Positions 18,564-27,819 of a stretch of 64,000 nucleotides of DNA are shown here, in pieces. Under the pieces are notes generated by a model that searched no databases, was not told where the DNA came from, and saw only the letters and a list, made by a program, of their open reading frames with translations. This stretch comes from Leptotrichia sp. HSP-342 (GTDB taxonomy: Bacteria > Fusobacteriota > Fusobacteriia > Fusobacteriales > Leptotrichiaceae). Within the stretch, counting starts at the first letter, position 1. Each line of letters starts with the position of its first letter. The stretch spans positions 310,001 to 374,000 of the forward strand of contig NZ_CP165646.1 in NCBI RefSeq assembly GCF_041199995.1. The letters run 5' to 3'. A program made the position numbers and the translations under genes.

Positions 18564-19253
18564 ATGTATAAAGTATTAATTGCAGACGATAATAAACAAA
18601 TTGTTTCGATACTGTCAGAATACTGTAAAAAAAATAATTTTACTGTAAGTACTGTATTTGATGGGGAAGTAGCGTTAAAGGAAATTGAAGAAAATGAGTT
18701 TGATATAGTACTTTTGGATGTAATGATGCCTAAAAAGGATGGTTTTGATGTATGCAGAGAGGTGCGTACTTTTTCAAATGTTCCGATTATAATGATTACA
18801 GCACGTGGGGAAGATTATGAGAAAATAATGGGACTGGAAATAGGAGCAGATGATTATATAGTAAAGCCTTTCTCGCCAGGAGAAATAATTGCAAGAATAA
18901 ATGCAATTTTACGTAGAATAACACCTAAAAATGATGAAAGTACAAAAATTTTTACATTTGATAATCTTGAGATTGATTTGAATAATTTTACGGTAAAGAT
19001 AAACGATGAAATAATTTCGTTGACTAAGAAGGAAATAGAGATTTTATGGACTTTGGCAACAAATCAGAATAAAGTTTTTACAAGAGAAAATTTGCTGGAT
19101 TTAATATGGGGATTTGATTATTTTGGAGAAAGCCGTACTGTCGATACGCATATAAAAAGGCTTCGTGCAAAACTTGACAATTATAAGCATGAGAAATGGA
19201 ATATTAAGACAATTTGGGGAGTTGGCTATAAATTTGATATTTTGGAAAAATAA
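18564..19253 (+). CDS. OmpR-family response regulator, no adjacent kinase
   Basis: A 229-residue regulator with a receiver domain (Asp52 in VLLDVMMPKKDG, Lys in IVKPFSP) and a C-terminal winged helix (about 130-228, SLTKKEIEIL and SRTVDTHIKRLRAKL). An AGAGAGG motif precedes the ATG. It is divergent from ahpC and followed by the YoaK gene. No histidine kinase lies beside it, so its partner is elsewhere or it is an orphan. The shared intergenic region with ahpC might suggest control of that operon, but no direct sign is visible. Confidence 0.92.
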   Translation: MYKVLIADDNKQIVSILSEYCKKNNFTVSTVFDGEVALKEIEENEFDIVLLDVMMPKKDGFDVCREVRTFSNVPIIMITARGEDYEKIMGLEIGADDYIVKPFSPGEIIARINAILRRITPKNDESTKIFTFDNLEIDLNNFTVKINDEIISLTKKEIEILWTLATNQNKVFTRENLLDLIWGFDYFGESRTVDTHIKRLRAKLDNYKHEKWNIKTIWGVGYKFDILEK

Positions 19254-19336
19254 CTTTGTTAATGAATATTAAAAATTAAATCATTGGATAAAAAATACGA
19301 AGTTCAAAAAAATAAAAAGGAGTGAAGTTTTTAAAA

Positions 19337-20026
19337 ATGGGTAAAAGAATAAAAAAGATTTTTTTTAACGGAGAGGAGTATCCGCCAGAGACATTTAGAT
19401 TAGGAATGATGCTGTGCATGGTTGGGGGATTTATGGATGCATATACTTTTGTTACGCGTGGAAAGGTGCTTGCTAATGCACAGACAGGAAATGTTGTTTA
19501 TCTAGCTATAAATTTACAAAGGGGAGATTTTGGAAAAGCCTTTAATTATTTTATGCCGATTCTGGTTTTCACATTTGGAATATTATTTACTGAATTTATT
19601 AGAGTGAAATTTGAAAAACATAGAATTTTTAGATGGCAGCAAATTGTTATATTTTACCAAGTTATAATAATGTTTTTTATTTCATTCATTCCAAGCGGAA
19701 ATTGGAATATTGTTGTAAATATGATTATGTCGTTCATTGCCGCAATTCAATATCAAGGATTTAGAAAAATTAGGGGACTGGCAGGAGCGACAACAATGTG
19801 TACTGGGAATTTACGAAGTGGAATGGAGAATTTATTTAAATATATAAATACAGAAAACAAGTCGTATTTACAGAATTTCTGGATATATTTGGGATTAGAT
19901 GGATTTTTCTTTATCGGAGCAATGCTTTGTGTAGTTTTAGTAAAAATATACGGTATAGGAGCGTTGCTTGCTTGCTGTATTCTACTAGTTGCGGTGTTTA
20001 TTATAATGTTTAAGGAAACTATTTAG
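19337..20026 (+). CDS. YoaK/DUF1275 family membrane protein
   Basis: About 229 residues from ATG 19337, which has GGAG 14-15 bases upstream; an earlier GTG at 19322 overlaps that site and is unlikely. The sequence has about six TM segments and the family signature GGFMDAYTFVTRGKVLANAQTGNVVYLAI, with a second block GATTMCTGNLRSGMENLF. DUF1275 proteins are inner-membrane proteins of unproven function, possibly transporters. (Only key residues of the longer signature: G-F-D-A, Q-T-G-N at about 41-46.). Confidence 0.88.
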   Translation: MGKRIKKIFFNGEEYPPETFRLGMMLCMVGGFMDAYTFVTRGKVLANAQTGNVVYLAINLQRGDFGKAFNYFMPILVFTFGILFTEFIRVKFEKHRIFRWQQIVIFYQVIIMFFISFIPSGNWNIVVNMIMSFIAAIQYQGFRKIRGLAGATTMCTGNLRSGMENLFKYINTENKSYLQNFWIYLGLDGFFFIGAMLCVVLVKIYGIGALLACCILLVAVFIIMFKETI

Positions 20027-20046
20027 GAAATAGGAGGTATTTAAAA

Positions 20047-21072
20047 TTGAATAATTACAAGCCACCTTTTCAAATAACTGAAAAAATGACAGTATTAATA
20101 GGTGAAATAAGTGAAGAAATAGGGAGAATGTCTATTTTTCAGGAAAAAATTTCAAATCCGCATTTAAGGAGAGAAAATAGAATAAAAACAATTCATTCTT
20201 CGCTTGCTATTGAACATAATTCTCTCTCGCTGGAACAAGTTACAGCTATATTGAATGGAAAAAAAGTTTTAGGAAATCCTAATGAAATAAAAGAAGTAAA
20301 GAATGCTTATGAAGCGTATGAATTATTAACTAAGTTAAATCCATTTTCAGTAAAGGATTTATTGAATGCTCACAGATTGATGATGAATGGGCTGGTTAAG
20401 GAAAATGGTAAATTTCGTTCTCAAGGGGTTGGTATTTTTGCTGGAAGAAAAGTTGTACATATTGCTCTGCCAGCAGATTTAGTGCCTAAGCATATAAGCA
20501 GTTTAATTTCATGGTACAAGACTTCTTCTGTACATCCATTGATTAAAAGTGCTGTTTTTCATTATGAATTTGAATTTATCCATCCATTTTCAGATGGAAA
20601 TGGTCGTATTGGAAGAATGTGGCATACTTTACTGCTTGGAAAATGGAAAAAAATATTTTTTTGGCTTCCAATAGAGGAATTGATAAAAAAAGAACAGAAA
20701 GAATATTATGATACTCTTGCAATAGCTGATAAAGAAGGTGAGAGTACAATATTTGTAGAGTTTATGCTCAAAATTATAAACGATAGTTTAAAAGAAATTA
20801 AAACTTCTGAAAAAATAACCGACCAAGATAACGACCAAGTAACCGATCAAGATAGCGACCAGGATAAAAATCCAGTTGAAAAATTACTTAGTGTACTTGG
20901 AGATAATGTTTTATCAGCAACAGAAATTATGGAAAGATTAAATTTAGTACATAAACCTACTTTCAGAAAAAATTATTTAAATCCTGCCTTAAAGGCAAAA
21001 TTGATTGAAAGGACAATTCCTGACAAACCTAATAGTAAAAATCAGAAATACAGGAAATTGAAAAAAAGTTAA
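20047..21072 (+). CDS. Fic-domain protein (predicted AMP transferase) with C-terminal winged helix
   Basis: A 341-residue protein starting at TTG with AGGAGG 8 bases upstream. The Fic active-site motif HPFSDGNGRIGR at 179-190 is complete, with the catalytic His and the phosphate-binding loop. An N-terminal inhibitory-helix motif SLAIEHN (52-58) carries the conserved Glu56, where Gly usually follows and here His does. This is a class II arrangement with built-in autoinhibition. Residues 258-275 are an Asp/Gln-rich linker (TDQDNDQVTDQDSDQD), followed by a winged-helix domain (about 285-340). The family usually transfers AMP to a protein target; the target is unknown. No antitoxin gene is adjacent. 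Confidence 0.93.
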   Translation: MNNYKPPFQITEKMTVLIGEISEEIGRMSIFQEKISNPHLRRENRIKTIHSSLAIEHNSLSLEQVTAILNGKKVLGNPNEIKEVKNAYEAYELLTKLNPFSVKDLLNAHRLMMNGLVKENGKFRSQGVGIFAGRKVVHIALPADLVPKHISSLISWYKTSSVHPLIKSAVFHYEFEFIHPFSDGNGRIGRMWHTLLLGKWKKIFFWLPIEELIKKEQKEYYDTLAIADKEGESTIFVEFMLKIINDSLKEIKTSEKITDQDNDQVTDQDSDQDKNPVEKLLSVLGDNVLSATEIMERLNLVHKPTFRKNYLNPALKAKLIERTIPDKPNSKNQKYRKLKKS

Positions 21073-21078
21073 ATAAAA

Positions 21079-21122
21079 GAAGCCGTTTAATATAATTCAT
21101 AAAATTATATAAACAGCTTTTT
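21079..21122. terminator. Bidirectional terminator between fic and the MliC-like gene
   Basis: AAGCCGTTTAATATAATT pairs with AATTATATAAACAGCTTTT, with one mismatch pair and a T run on the plus strand. It lies between convergent genes. Confidence 0.75.
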
Positions 21123-21162
21123 AAAATTTAGTTTTTAATTGTAAATTCCAATTTTTCAGGTT

Positions 21163-21795
21163 TTATTCGTTAATTGAACCATGTCCAGAGCTTTGAAGAC
21201 TGCAGCTTTTATCTTTTCCATTTTCAGTATAGATAGCATCGTTACCTTTCATGTGAATTGAGATGTTTCCATTTGAATATCTTTCTCCACTACCAGATGC
21301 TGCTGAACTTAAAGTATGGATTCCTCCATAACCATCAGCTACTTTTACTTTATCTGTTGAAACATTTTCAACTGTTATGTCTTGATAACCATCGCAGCTG
21401 TATTTTCTTAGCAAATTGCTGCTAGAACTTTGGTTGTAGCTTCCTGAGTTGTCACTTGCTGTCATAGAGCAGCTTTCATCGCTTCCATTTTTTGTGAAGA
21501 CTGCATCGTTTCCTTTTATGTGAATAGAAACTCCTCCACCTGTGTATTCTTCTCCACTACCAGATCTTGTTAATTTCAGATTGTAAACTTTTCCGTTTCC
21601 ATCTGTCAATCTTACTCTGTCTGTAGAAAGATTTTGTACTGTTACATCTCTGCTACTGCAGCTAAATTTTCTTGTTACATTTGATGCTTTTTTTGAAGAT
21701 TTTGCTCTCACTGCTGAAAAACCAATAGAACTAAGAGCTAAAACTCCAACTAAAGCTGTTAAAATCATTTTTTTTGTCGATTTCATAACACTCAC
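21163..21795 (-). CDS. Exported protein with two MliC-like (lysozyme inhibitor) domains
   Basis: A 210-residue protein with a signal peptide (about 1-31, cleaved near VRA). Two tandem domains of about 70 residues follow. Each runs Y/FxC, VTVQNLSTDRVRL or ITVENVSTDKVKV, then SGSGEEYTGG or SGSGERYSNG, then IHIKGNDAVF or IHMKGNDAIY, and ends in SCS. This order of Cys, SGSGxxY, KGxxA and Cys is that of MliC/PliC periplasmic inhibitors of c-type lysozyme, so a role in surviving host lysozyme is likely. The usual MliC is a lipoprotein with one domain. Start GTG 21795 has GGAG at 8 bases; ATG 21786 is the alternative. Confidence 0.8.
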   Translation of the reverse strand: MSVMKSTKKMILTALVGVLALSSIGFSAVRAKSSKKASNVTRKFSCSSRDVTVQNLSTDRVRLTDGNGKVYNLKLTRSGSGEEYTGGGVSIHIKGNDAVFTKNGSDESCSMTASDNSGSYNQSSSSNLLRKYSCDGYQDITVENVSTDKVKVADGYGGIHTLSSAASGSGERYSNGNISIHMKGNDAIYTENGKDKSCSLQSSGHGSINE

Positions 21796-22232
21796 TCTCT
21801 TTTCTCCAATTTATTTTTTATTATATGCTCAAACTCCTAAAAATGAAACATATAAATTCTGTTTGAGAATAGCCCAAACTGTATCCATTTTAAAGTAATC
21901 TGGCTATAACAATTACATTTTTGAAATCTTTGAATCCCTTCTCAAATTTCAATATGAGTATATCATACTTTTTTTAAATTTTCAATTATTTAATGAAAAA
22001 AATTTTCCTATATTTTTAATTATAAATTAACTTAAAAAATATGAATTTTTATTTTTTATTGTCAACAAATCCTTTGTTTATAACAAAAATAATATATATT
22101 ATATTAATTAGTAAAATTTTTTTAAAAATTAGCCAAAAAATTAAAGGAAAAAAAAAGAAATATCATGTATAATTCAAAAATGGAGCATGCGTTATCCTGA
22201 ATTAACGTAAATTTTTGATGAAGGACATTTTT
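21796..22232. other. AT-rich intergenic region between divergent mliC-like and yitT genes
   Basis: No ORF is supported. A dyad CTCAAAC (21828-21834) with GTTTGAG near 21863 sits just upstream of the MliC-like start. A direct TTTAAATT/AT-rich tract follows. On the minus strand TTGACA near 22060 could be a -35 for the MliC-like gene, but no convincing -10 was seen. Confidence 0.4.
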
Positions 22233-23090
22233 ATGAAAACAAATACAATTTTTACATTGATTAAAGAGTATTTTTTAATTGGACTTGGAACTTTTATTCT
22301 GGCATTCGGATTACATTTTTTCTTTTTCCAGAATAAAATAGCAAGTGGTGGAGTAACAGGGCTGGCATTGGTTGTCAACAGTATTTTTCACATTTCAACT
22401 GGATTATTTGTTGCGGTTAGCAATTTTATTCTGTTTACACTTGCATTTATTGTAATTAGTGGTCAATTTGGTATAAAAAGCATTTATGCTACAGTAATTT
22501 TATCTGTTTTTCTTTCATATTTTGAAAAATTTTACCCAAACTATGCTCTTACTCACGACTTAATTTTAGCAACAATTTTTGGAAGCGCATTATGTGCTTT
22601 AGGAATAACAATTATTTATTTTTATGAAGCTTCTACTGGCGGTACTTCAATCATTGCGAGAATCCTTACAAAATATTGCCATATCAGTTACGGAATGTCT
22701 AGCTTCATCGTAGACGCAATTGTTACTCTTTTAGCGATTTTTGCCTTTGGAATTGAGCTGGGACTTGTGGGACTTTTAAGTGTCTACGTAACAGGATTTA
22801 TCATTGATAAGTTTATTGAAGGATTTAATTCACGTAAGCAGATTATGATTATCACTTCAAACAAAGACATCGTTTTAAATTACATTTTAAAGGATTTTGA
22901 CAGAGGTTGTACTGTACTTAAAGCCGTTGGAGGCTATTCTGGAGCTGAAAAGGACATTTTACTCACAATTATCGAAAGAAGACAGTTTATTCAGTTAAGA
23001 AAATTCCTAAAAACCCACGATCCAACTTCCTTTGTAACAGTAACTGACACAACAAAAGTTTTTGGAGAAGGTTTTGATCAATTACATTAA
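22233..23090 (+). CDS. YitT family membrane protein (DUF161 + DUF2179)
   Basis: About 285 residues from ATG 22233, which has AAGGA 8 bases upstream; the in-frame TTG/ATG at 22215-22218 lack a good site. Five or six TM helices (about 10-195) include the family blocks ASGGVTGLALV and STGGTSIIARIL. A cytoplasmic DUF2179 domain (about 200-283) has GCTVLKAVGGYSG. The family is widespread in anaerobes; its function is unproven, with an efflux or transport role sometimes proposed. Confidence 0.9.
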   Translation: MKTNTIFTLIKEYFLIGLGTFILAFGLHFFFFQNKIASGGVTGLALVVNSIFHISTGLFVAVSNFILFTLAFIVISGQFGIKSIYATVILSVFLSYFEKFYPNYALTHDLILATIFGSALCALGITIIYFYEASTGGTSIIARILTKYCHISYGMSSFIVDAIVTLLAIFAFGIELGLVGLLSVYVTGFIIDKFIEGFNSRKQIMIITSNKDIVLNYILKDFDRGCTVLKAVGGYSGAEKDILLTIIERRQFIQLRKFLKTHDPTSFVTVTDTTKVFGEGFDQLH

Positions 23091-23113
23091 TTTTTAAATT
23101 TTTACATTTCACA

Positions 23114-23166
23114 AAAAAGAGAAAGCCAATTACAATAATAATTTATTACAAAACGGTTTTCTCTAA
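23114..23166 (+). terminator. Possible terminator after yitT
   Basis: AGAGAAAGCC and GGTTTTCTCT can pair imperfectly across an AT-rich loop, 24 bases after the yitT stop. The long loop makes this a weak candidate. Confidence 0.4.
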
Positions 23167-23194
23167 CATCTATTTACTTTTTTAATAACTCTTT

Positions 23195-23377
23195 TTAATT
23201 TGCACTATTTGATATCCTTACAATAAATACTTCCATTTGCTCTTTCATAATTTGTTCTACCATGTTTAACACTTCTCCGATGTACTTCTTTCCACTCATT
23301 ACAATCAAAAAATTACAACTAATAGCACTCATTCCCAAGACTATCATAAGTATTATTTTTACTATTCTTATTTCCAT
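23195..23377 (-). CDS. Small membrane or lipoprotein-like protein, unknown
   Basis: A 60-residue ORF from ATG 23377 with GGGAG 9 bases upstream, which supports translation. The N-terminal hydrophobic stretch (IVKIILMIVLGMSAISC) ends in a Cys that could be a lipobox, but the following residues are hydrophobic too. The rest is GKKYIGEVLNMVEQIMKEQ, an amphipathic helix. No family recognised. It may be a real small protein or chance. Confidence 0.4.
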   Translation of the reverse strand: MEIRIVKIILMIVLGMSAISCNFLIVMSGKKYIGEVLNMVEQIMKEQMEVFIVRISNSAN

Positions 23378-23519
23378 TTTCAACAACTCCCTTTTAAATT
23401 TTTATTTCCTGTTTGTTAAAGTGTACTTTTAGAATTAATAACAATCTATTTTTTCTTTTATACTTCTAAACTTTTTGATCAATAAATATTTTTTCTTATT
23501 TTAATTTAATATCAGTTCT

Positions 23520-23660
23520 TTTAACACAGAAGTGTTGGATGCTATACCTTTTATTTTTCAATAACACTTATACTGAATTATCATTTAACACTAATGGCGA
23601 AAGTTCTCGCACGACTCCTATTTAACGTAAAACCTTCTTATTTGACTACTTGAAGATAAA
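23520..23660 (-). repeat. Degenerate family A element
   Basis: The segment TTAACACAGAAGTGTT..GCTATACC resembles the hairpin end of family A (TTAACGCAGAGGTATCAG..GCCATACC at 40673). The stretch ATTTAACGTAAAACCTTCTT (23620-23639) matches the conserved neighbour TTACGCAAAACTTTCTT. The hairpin arms no longer pair well. The remainder of the 23378-23760 gap holds the hisS promoter. Confidence 0.45.
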
Positions 23661-23673
23661 TTCAAAATAAATG

Positions 23674-23703
23674 TTGATAATAACTTACATTTTTTGATAT
23701 AAT
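23674..23703 (+). promoter_or_regulatory. Promoter of hisS
   Basis: TTGATA (23674-23679), an 18-base spacer and TATAAT (23698-23703) lie 57 bases before the hisS ATG. No T-box leader is visible between promoter and gene. Confidence 0.6.
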
Positions 23704-23760
23704 ATGAGAAGATAAATTTTTAATTGCTAAAATTGCATGTAATGAAAGGATAAATTTAGA

Positions 23761-25014
23761 ATGATTAGTGTTTTAAAGGGAATGAAAGATAGATATTCTG
23801 ATGATGTAAAAAAATACGACCTAATTGTTGATACAGCAAAAAGTGTATTTGAAAAATATGGATTTGAACGAATTATAACGCCTATTCTGGAAGAAACTGA
23901 ACTTTTTAGACGTGGTGTTGGAGATGAAACAGATGTTGTTTCAAAGGAAATGTACGAATTTGTAGATAAAGGTAACAGAAATGTTACAATGCGTCCAGAA
24001 GGTACTGCTGGAGTAGTACGTGCCTATTTGGAAGCAGGTTTTCACAAGTCTTCCCCAATTGTAAAATGGTTCTACAACGGTCCAATGTATCGTTACGAAG
24101 CCCCTCAGAAAGGAAGATTTAGAGAATTTCATCAAATGGGTATCGAAATGTTCGGAGTCCGTTCTGCTTACCTTGATGCTGAAATTATCCGAATGGGATG
24201 TGAATTTCTTGAAAAACTTGGAATTACTGGACTGACTGTCGAAATAAACAGTCTTGGGAATATTGATTCAAGAAAAAAATACATCGATGATTTAAAATCA
24301 TTTATGGAAAAAAGACTGGATAAACTTAGTGACGATTCAAAACGAAGATATAAAACTAACCCTTTAAGAGCATTGGATTCAAAGGATAAAGGTGACCAAG
24401 AACAATTTATCAACGCCCCAAAATTATACGACTATCTTGACGAAGAAAGCAAAAATTATTTTGAAGATACAAAGAAATATCTTGAATTAATGAATATTAA
24501 TTATGTGGTAAATGACAAGCTGGTACGTGGACTTGACTATTACTCAGATACAGTCTTTGAAATAAAATCTGACAAATTAGGCTCGCAGGCAACTGTGCTG
24601 GCTGGAGGGCGTTACGACAGACTTCTTGAAATACTTGGAAATGCAAAAGTGCCAGGAATAGGCTTTGCCGCTGGAATGGAAAGAATTGCAATGCTTATGG
24701 ATGAAAATTTGATTGCAAAAAAAGAAAACAAAATTTACGTTATTTATTTTGATGAAACAAAAGAATATTTTGTAAAAATAGTAGAAGAACTACGAAAAAA
24801 TGGAATAAAAGTCAACTTTGACTACAATCCAAAAAGTTTTGGAGCCCAAATGAAAAAGGCAAACCGTGAAAATGCAGACTATGTATTGATTTTAGGTGAA
24901 GATGAACAAAAAGAAAATGTAGTTACAATAAAGAAATTTAGTACTGGAGAACAGGAAAAATACAGTTTTGAGCAAGTTTTGAAACATTTTGAAAGAAAGA
25001 GTCTTGAAAAATAG
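23761..25014 (+). CDS. hisS: Histidine--tRNA ligase
   Basis: A 417-residue class II synthetase. It shows motif 2 (MRPEGTAGVVRAYLE and FREFHQMGIEMFG), the histidine-specific block VRGLDYYSDTVFEI and motif 3 (GGRYDRLLEILG, then GIGFAAGMERIAML). A C-terminal anticodon-binding domain (about 325-410) includes DYVLILGEDE. The start ATG has AAAGGA upstream. The DUF554 gene begins 8 bases after its stop and aspS follows, giving a probable three-gene operon. Confidence 0.98.
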   Translation: MISVLKGMKDRYSDDVKKYDLIVDTAKSVFEKYGFERIITPILEETELFRRGVGDETDVVSKEMYEFVDKGNRNVTMRPEGTAGVVRAYLEAGFHKSSPIVKWFYNGPMYRYEAPQKGRFREFHQMGIEMFGVRSAYLDAEIIRMGCEFLEKLGITGLTVEINSLGNIDSRKKYIDDLKSFMEKRLDKLSDDSKRRYKTNPLRALDSKDKGDQEQFINAPKLYDYLDEESKNYFEDTKKYLELMNINYVVNDKLVRGLDYYSDTVFEIKSDKLGSQATVLAGGRYDRLLEILGNAKVPGIGFAAGMERIAMLMDENLIAKKENKIYVIYFDETKEYFVKIVEELRKNGIKVNFDYNPKSFGAQMKKANRENADYVLILGEDEQKENVVTIKKFSTGEQEKYSFEQVLKHFERKSLEK

Positions 25015-25022
25015 GGGAGGGT

Positions 25023-25721
25023 ATGGGAAATTTAATAAATTTTTTAGCTATTATTTTGGGTAGTTTGATAGGATTTTTCGTAGGCCATAAATTTAAAAAT
25101 GAAATGAAAGATCTTATAATGGAGTGTGCCGGACTATTTATAATAGTTGCTGGTTTGAAAAGCACGATAAATTCAAATCGAGATATTATTGTTTTAATTT
25201 ATCTGATTATCGGTTCGATAATTGGACAAATCATAGATATTGATTTAAAATTAAAAAATTTGGGATTATTTTTGGAAAAAAAACTTAATTTTGCTATCAA
25301 AAATCCAGAAACTAATGATTCTGAAAAAAGTTTTGCAAAAGGCTTTTCAACTGCTACAATTTTATTTTGTACAGGAGCAATGGCAATTGTAGGAGCAATA
25401 AACAGTGGACTTACAGGTGACGATACAACGTTAAAGATAAAAGCAATTTTAGATGGAGTAATTTCCATCGTTATAACATCTCTATATGGAATAGGCGTTA
25501 TGTTTTCAGCTGTTTCAGTTTTTATTTACCAAGGATTTTTCTATCTTTTTGCTAATTATCTAAAACCATATTTAACTGAAAAAACAATTTCAGATATAAA
25601 TTTTCTTGGTGGAATAATGGTTATGGCAATCGGAGTAAATTTATTATTAAAAAAAGAAATAAAAATTGCAAATATGTTGCCGGCATTATTTATACCGATT
25701 ATTTTAGAGATTTTTATATAA
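25023..25721 (+). CDS. DUF554 family membrane protein (YdfK/YqgA type)
   Basis: A 232-residue integral membrane protein with about seven TM segments. The family blocks are recognisable: GNLINFLAIILGSLIGFFVG at the start, LFCTGAMAIVGAINSGLTGD in the middle, ILDGVISIVITSLYGIGVMF, and GGIMVMAIGVNLLLKK near the end. Function is unknown, although transport has been proposed. It sits between two tRNA-synthetase genes with very short spacers, so it is likely co-transcribed with them. Confidence 0.9.
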   Translation: MGNLINFLAIILGSLIGFFVGHKFKNEMKDLIMECAGLFIIVAGLKSTINSNRDIIVLIYLIIGSIIGQIIDIDLKLKNLGLFLEKKLNFAIKNPETNDSEKSFAKGFSTATILFCTGAMAIVGAINSGLTGDDTTLKIKAILDGVISIVITSLYGIGVMFSAVSVFIYQGFFYLFANYLKPYLTEKTISDINFLGGIMVMAIGVNLLLKKEIKIANMLPALFIPIILEIFI

Positions 25722-25761
25722 ATAAATTAAAAGAAATTTGAATATAAGGAAAGGAAATAAA

Positions 25762-27543
25762 ATGTACAGAAATTATAAATTAAATGAATTAAGAATGGAA
25801 AACATCGGAGAAGAAGTTATTTTATCTGGATGGGTTTCAAAAGTTAGAGATTTGGGGCATTTCACATTCATTGATTTGCGAGATAGATATGGAATTACTC
25901 AAATTTTAGTAAATGAAGAAGTTTCAGGAAAAGAACTTTTTGAAGAAGCTAGAAAATTAAAAAATGAGTGGGTTATAAAAGTTACTGGAAAAGTAGCTGA
26001 AAGAAGCAGCAAAAATAAAAATATTCCTACTGGAGATATTGAAGTTGAAGCAAAAAATATTGAAATTCTAAGCCGTTCTAAACAATTACCATTTGAAATT
26101 GACGAAACAGGAAATCTTAATGAAAATATGCGTCTAACTTACAGATACCTCGATATAAGACGTCCAAAAATGTTAAATAATATTATAAAAAGAAACGATA
26201 TGCTATTTTCGATTAGAAAATTTATGAATGAAAATGGATTTTTGGACATTGACACCCCTATTCTAGCGAAAGCCACTCCCGAAGGAGCAAGAGATTTTAT
26301 AGTTCCAAGCCGAATAAACAAAGGGGACTTTTACGCCTTGCCACAATCTCCACAGCTATTTAAACAAATACTTATGGTATCAGGGGTTGATAAATATTAC
26401 CAGCTTGCAAAATGTTTTAGAGATGAGGATTTAAGATCCGACAGACAGCCTGAATTTACTCAATTGGACTTGGAAATGTCGTTTATTGAGCAAGAAGATA
26501 TTTTAAATGTGACAGAAACACTTGCAAAACAAGTATTTAAAGATGTTACAGGCATTGAAATTACTGAAAATTTTGAAAGAATGAGTTATGATGATGCAAT
26601 GAATTTTTATGGTTCAGATAAGCCTGATTTAAGATTTGACATGAAATTGATTGATTTATCCAAAGAAACACAAAATTGTGGATTTGGAGTATTTGAAAAT
26701 GCAATAAAAGATGGTGGAAATGTAAAAGCTATCGTTGCTCCAAATGCTGAAAAATTTTCAAGAAAATACATCAAAGATTTAGAAGACTTTGTAAAAACAT
26801 ATTTCAAAGCAAAAGGACTGGCTTATATCAAAATCAATGAAAATGGTGATATTAATTCTCCAATTGCCAAATTTTTTACTGAAGAAAAGTTAACTGAAAT
26901 TACTCAAAAATTAGGAATTAAAAATAACGAAATTGCTTTAATATTAGCTGATAAATATAAAATTGTTCACGATGGGCTGGGAGCATTAAGACTAAAACTT
27001 GGAGAAGAACTGGAATTAATCGATAAAGATTCTTTCAAGTTCCTATGGGTAATTGACTTCCCAATGTTTGAATGGAGCGAAGAAGAAAATAGATATAAGG
27101 CTCAACATCATCCGTTTACTTCAATAAAGCAAAAAGACAGAAAATATCTTGATTCAAATGAGCTTGATAAGATTAAAACAGATTCCTACGATATGGTTCT
27201 AAATGGTTATGAAATCGGTGGAGGAAGTATCAGAATTCATGAAGAAGAACTACAAGAAAAAGTATTTGAAAAATTAGGGCTTAGTAAAGAAGAACAGCAA
27301 GATAAATTTGGATTCTTTCTGGAAGTACTAAAATACGGTGTACCACCACACGGAGGTCTTGCCTTTGGAATCGACAGATGGCTTATGGCAATGCTAAAAG
27401 AAAATTCTATAAAAGAAGTAATCCCATTCCCTAAAACAAATAAAGGACAGGATTTGATGACTGGAGCTCCTGCTGAAATTGAAGAAAATATACTTGCAGA
27501 AGATTTGAGATTGAAATTATTAGAAATTGAAAAGGAAAATTAA
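25762..27543 (+). CDS. aspS: Aspartate--tRNA ligase
   Basis: About 593 residues from ATG 25762, preceded by AAGGAAAGGA; the TTG at 25738 lies upstream of that site. This is the bacterial-type enzyme: OB-fold anticodon domain (1-105, [12 protein letters not shown]), catalytic core with [30 protein letters not shown] and [22 protein letters not shown] insertion domain (about 285-410) and motif 3 ([14 protein letters not shown]) follow. Charges tRNA-Asp; whether it also charges tRNA-Asn cannot be told from this window. Confidence 0.98.
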   Translation: MYRNYKLNELRMENIGEEVILSGWVSKVRDLGHFTFIDLRDRYGITQILVNEEVSGKELFEEARKLKNEWVIKVTGKVAERSSKNKNIPTGDIEVEAKNIEILSRSKQLPFEIDETGNLNENMRLTYRYLDIRRPKMLNNIIKRNDMLFSIRKFMNENGFLDIDTPILAKATPEGARDFIVPSRINKGDFYALPQSPQLFKQILMVSGVDKYYQLAKCFRDEDLRSDRQPEFTQLDLEMSFIEQEDILNVTETLAKQVFKDVTGIEITENFERMSYDDAMNFYGSDKPDLRFDMKLIDLSKETQNCGFGVFENAIKDGGNVKAIVAPNAEKFSRKYIKDLEDFVKTYFKAKGLAYIKINENGDINSPIAKFFTEEKLTEITQKLGIKNNEIALILADKYKIVHDGLGALRLKLGEELELIDKDSFKFLWVIDFPMFEWSEEENRYKAQHHPFTSIKQKDRKYLDSNELDKIKTDSYDMVLNGYEIGGGSIRIHEEELQEKVFEKLGLSKEEQQDKFGFFLEVLKYGVPPHGGLAFGIDRWLMAMLKENSIKEVIPFPKTNKGQDLMTGAPAEIEENILAEDLRLKLLEIEKEN

Positions 27544-27572
27544 TAATTTTAAAAAGAGTTGGGATAATTAAA

Positions 27573-27695
27573 ATGAAGAAATTAAAATATTTAATATTCT
27601 TTTTATTAAGTATTTTGTGTTTAAATTTATGTATTACAACGAGATACATTATGAGTAATTTTACAAATAATAGTACAAAAAATCTAGATAAATAA
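27573..27695 (+). CDS. Possible 40-residue membrane peptide
   Basis: An ORF 30 bases after aspS encodes 40 residues. The N-terminus is strongly hydrophobic (LKYLIFFLLSILCLNLCI), then an Asn/Thr-rich tail. The upstream purine run AAAAAGAGTTGGGA is only a weak ribosome site. It may be a small membrane peptide co-transcribed with aspS, or chance in AT-rich DNA. Confidence 0.3.
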   Translation: MKKLKYLIFFLLSILCLNLCITTRYIMSNFTNNSTKNLDK

Positions 27696-27819
27696 TACAA
27701 AAATTCAATAAATATTGTATTTTATATAATACTAACTCTCTTTTTAAAATATTTATGGCTCATGATATATTTCCTTTCGTTAATGTTTTTGTGGTTACTA
27801 ACATTTTAACACGAAATTA

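Noticed and set aside
23704..25761. T-box riboswitch before hisS or aspS
   Set aside because: The leaders are too short and no T-box sequence (TGGNACCGCG-like) is seen.
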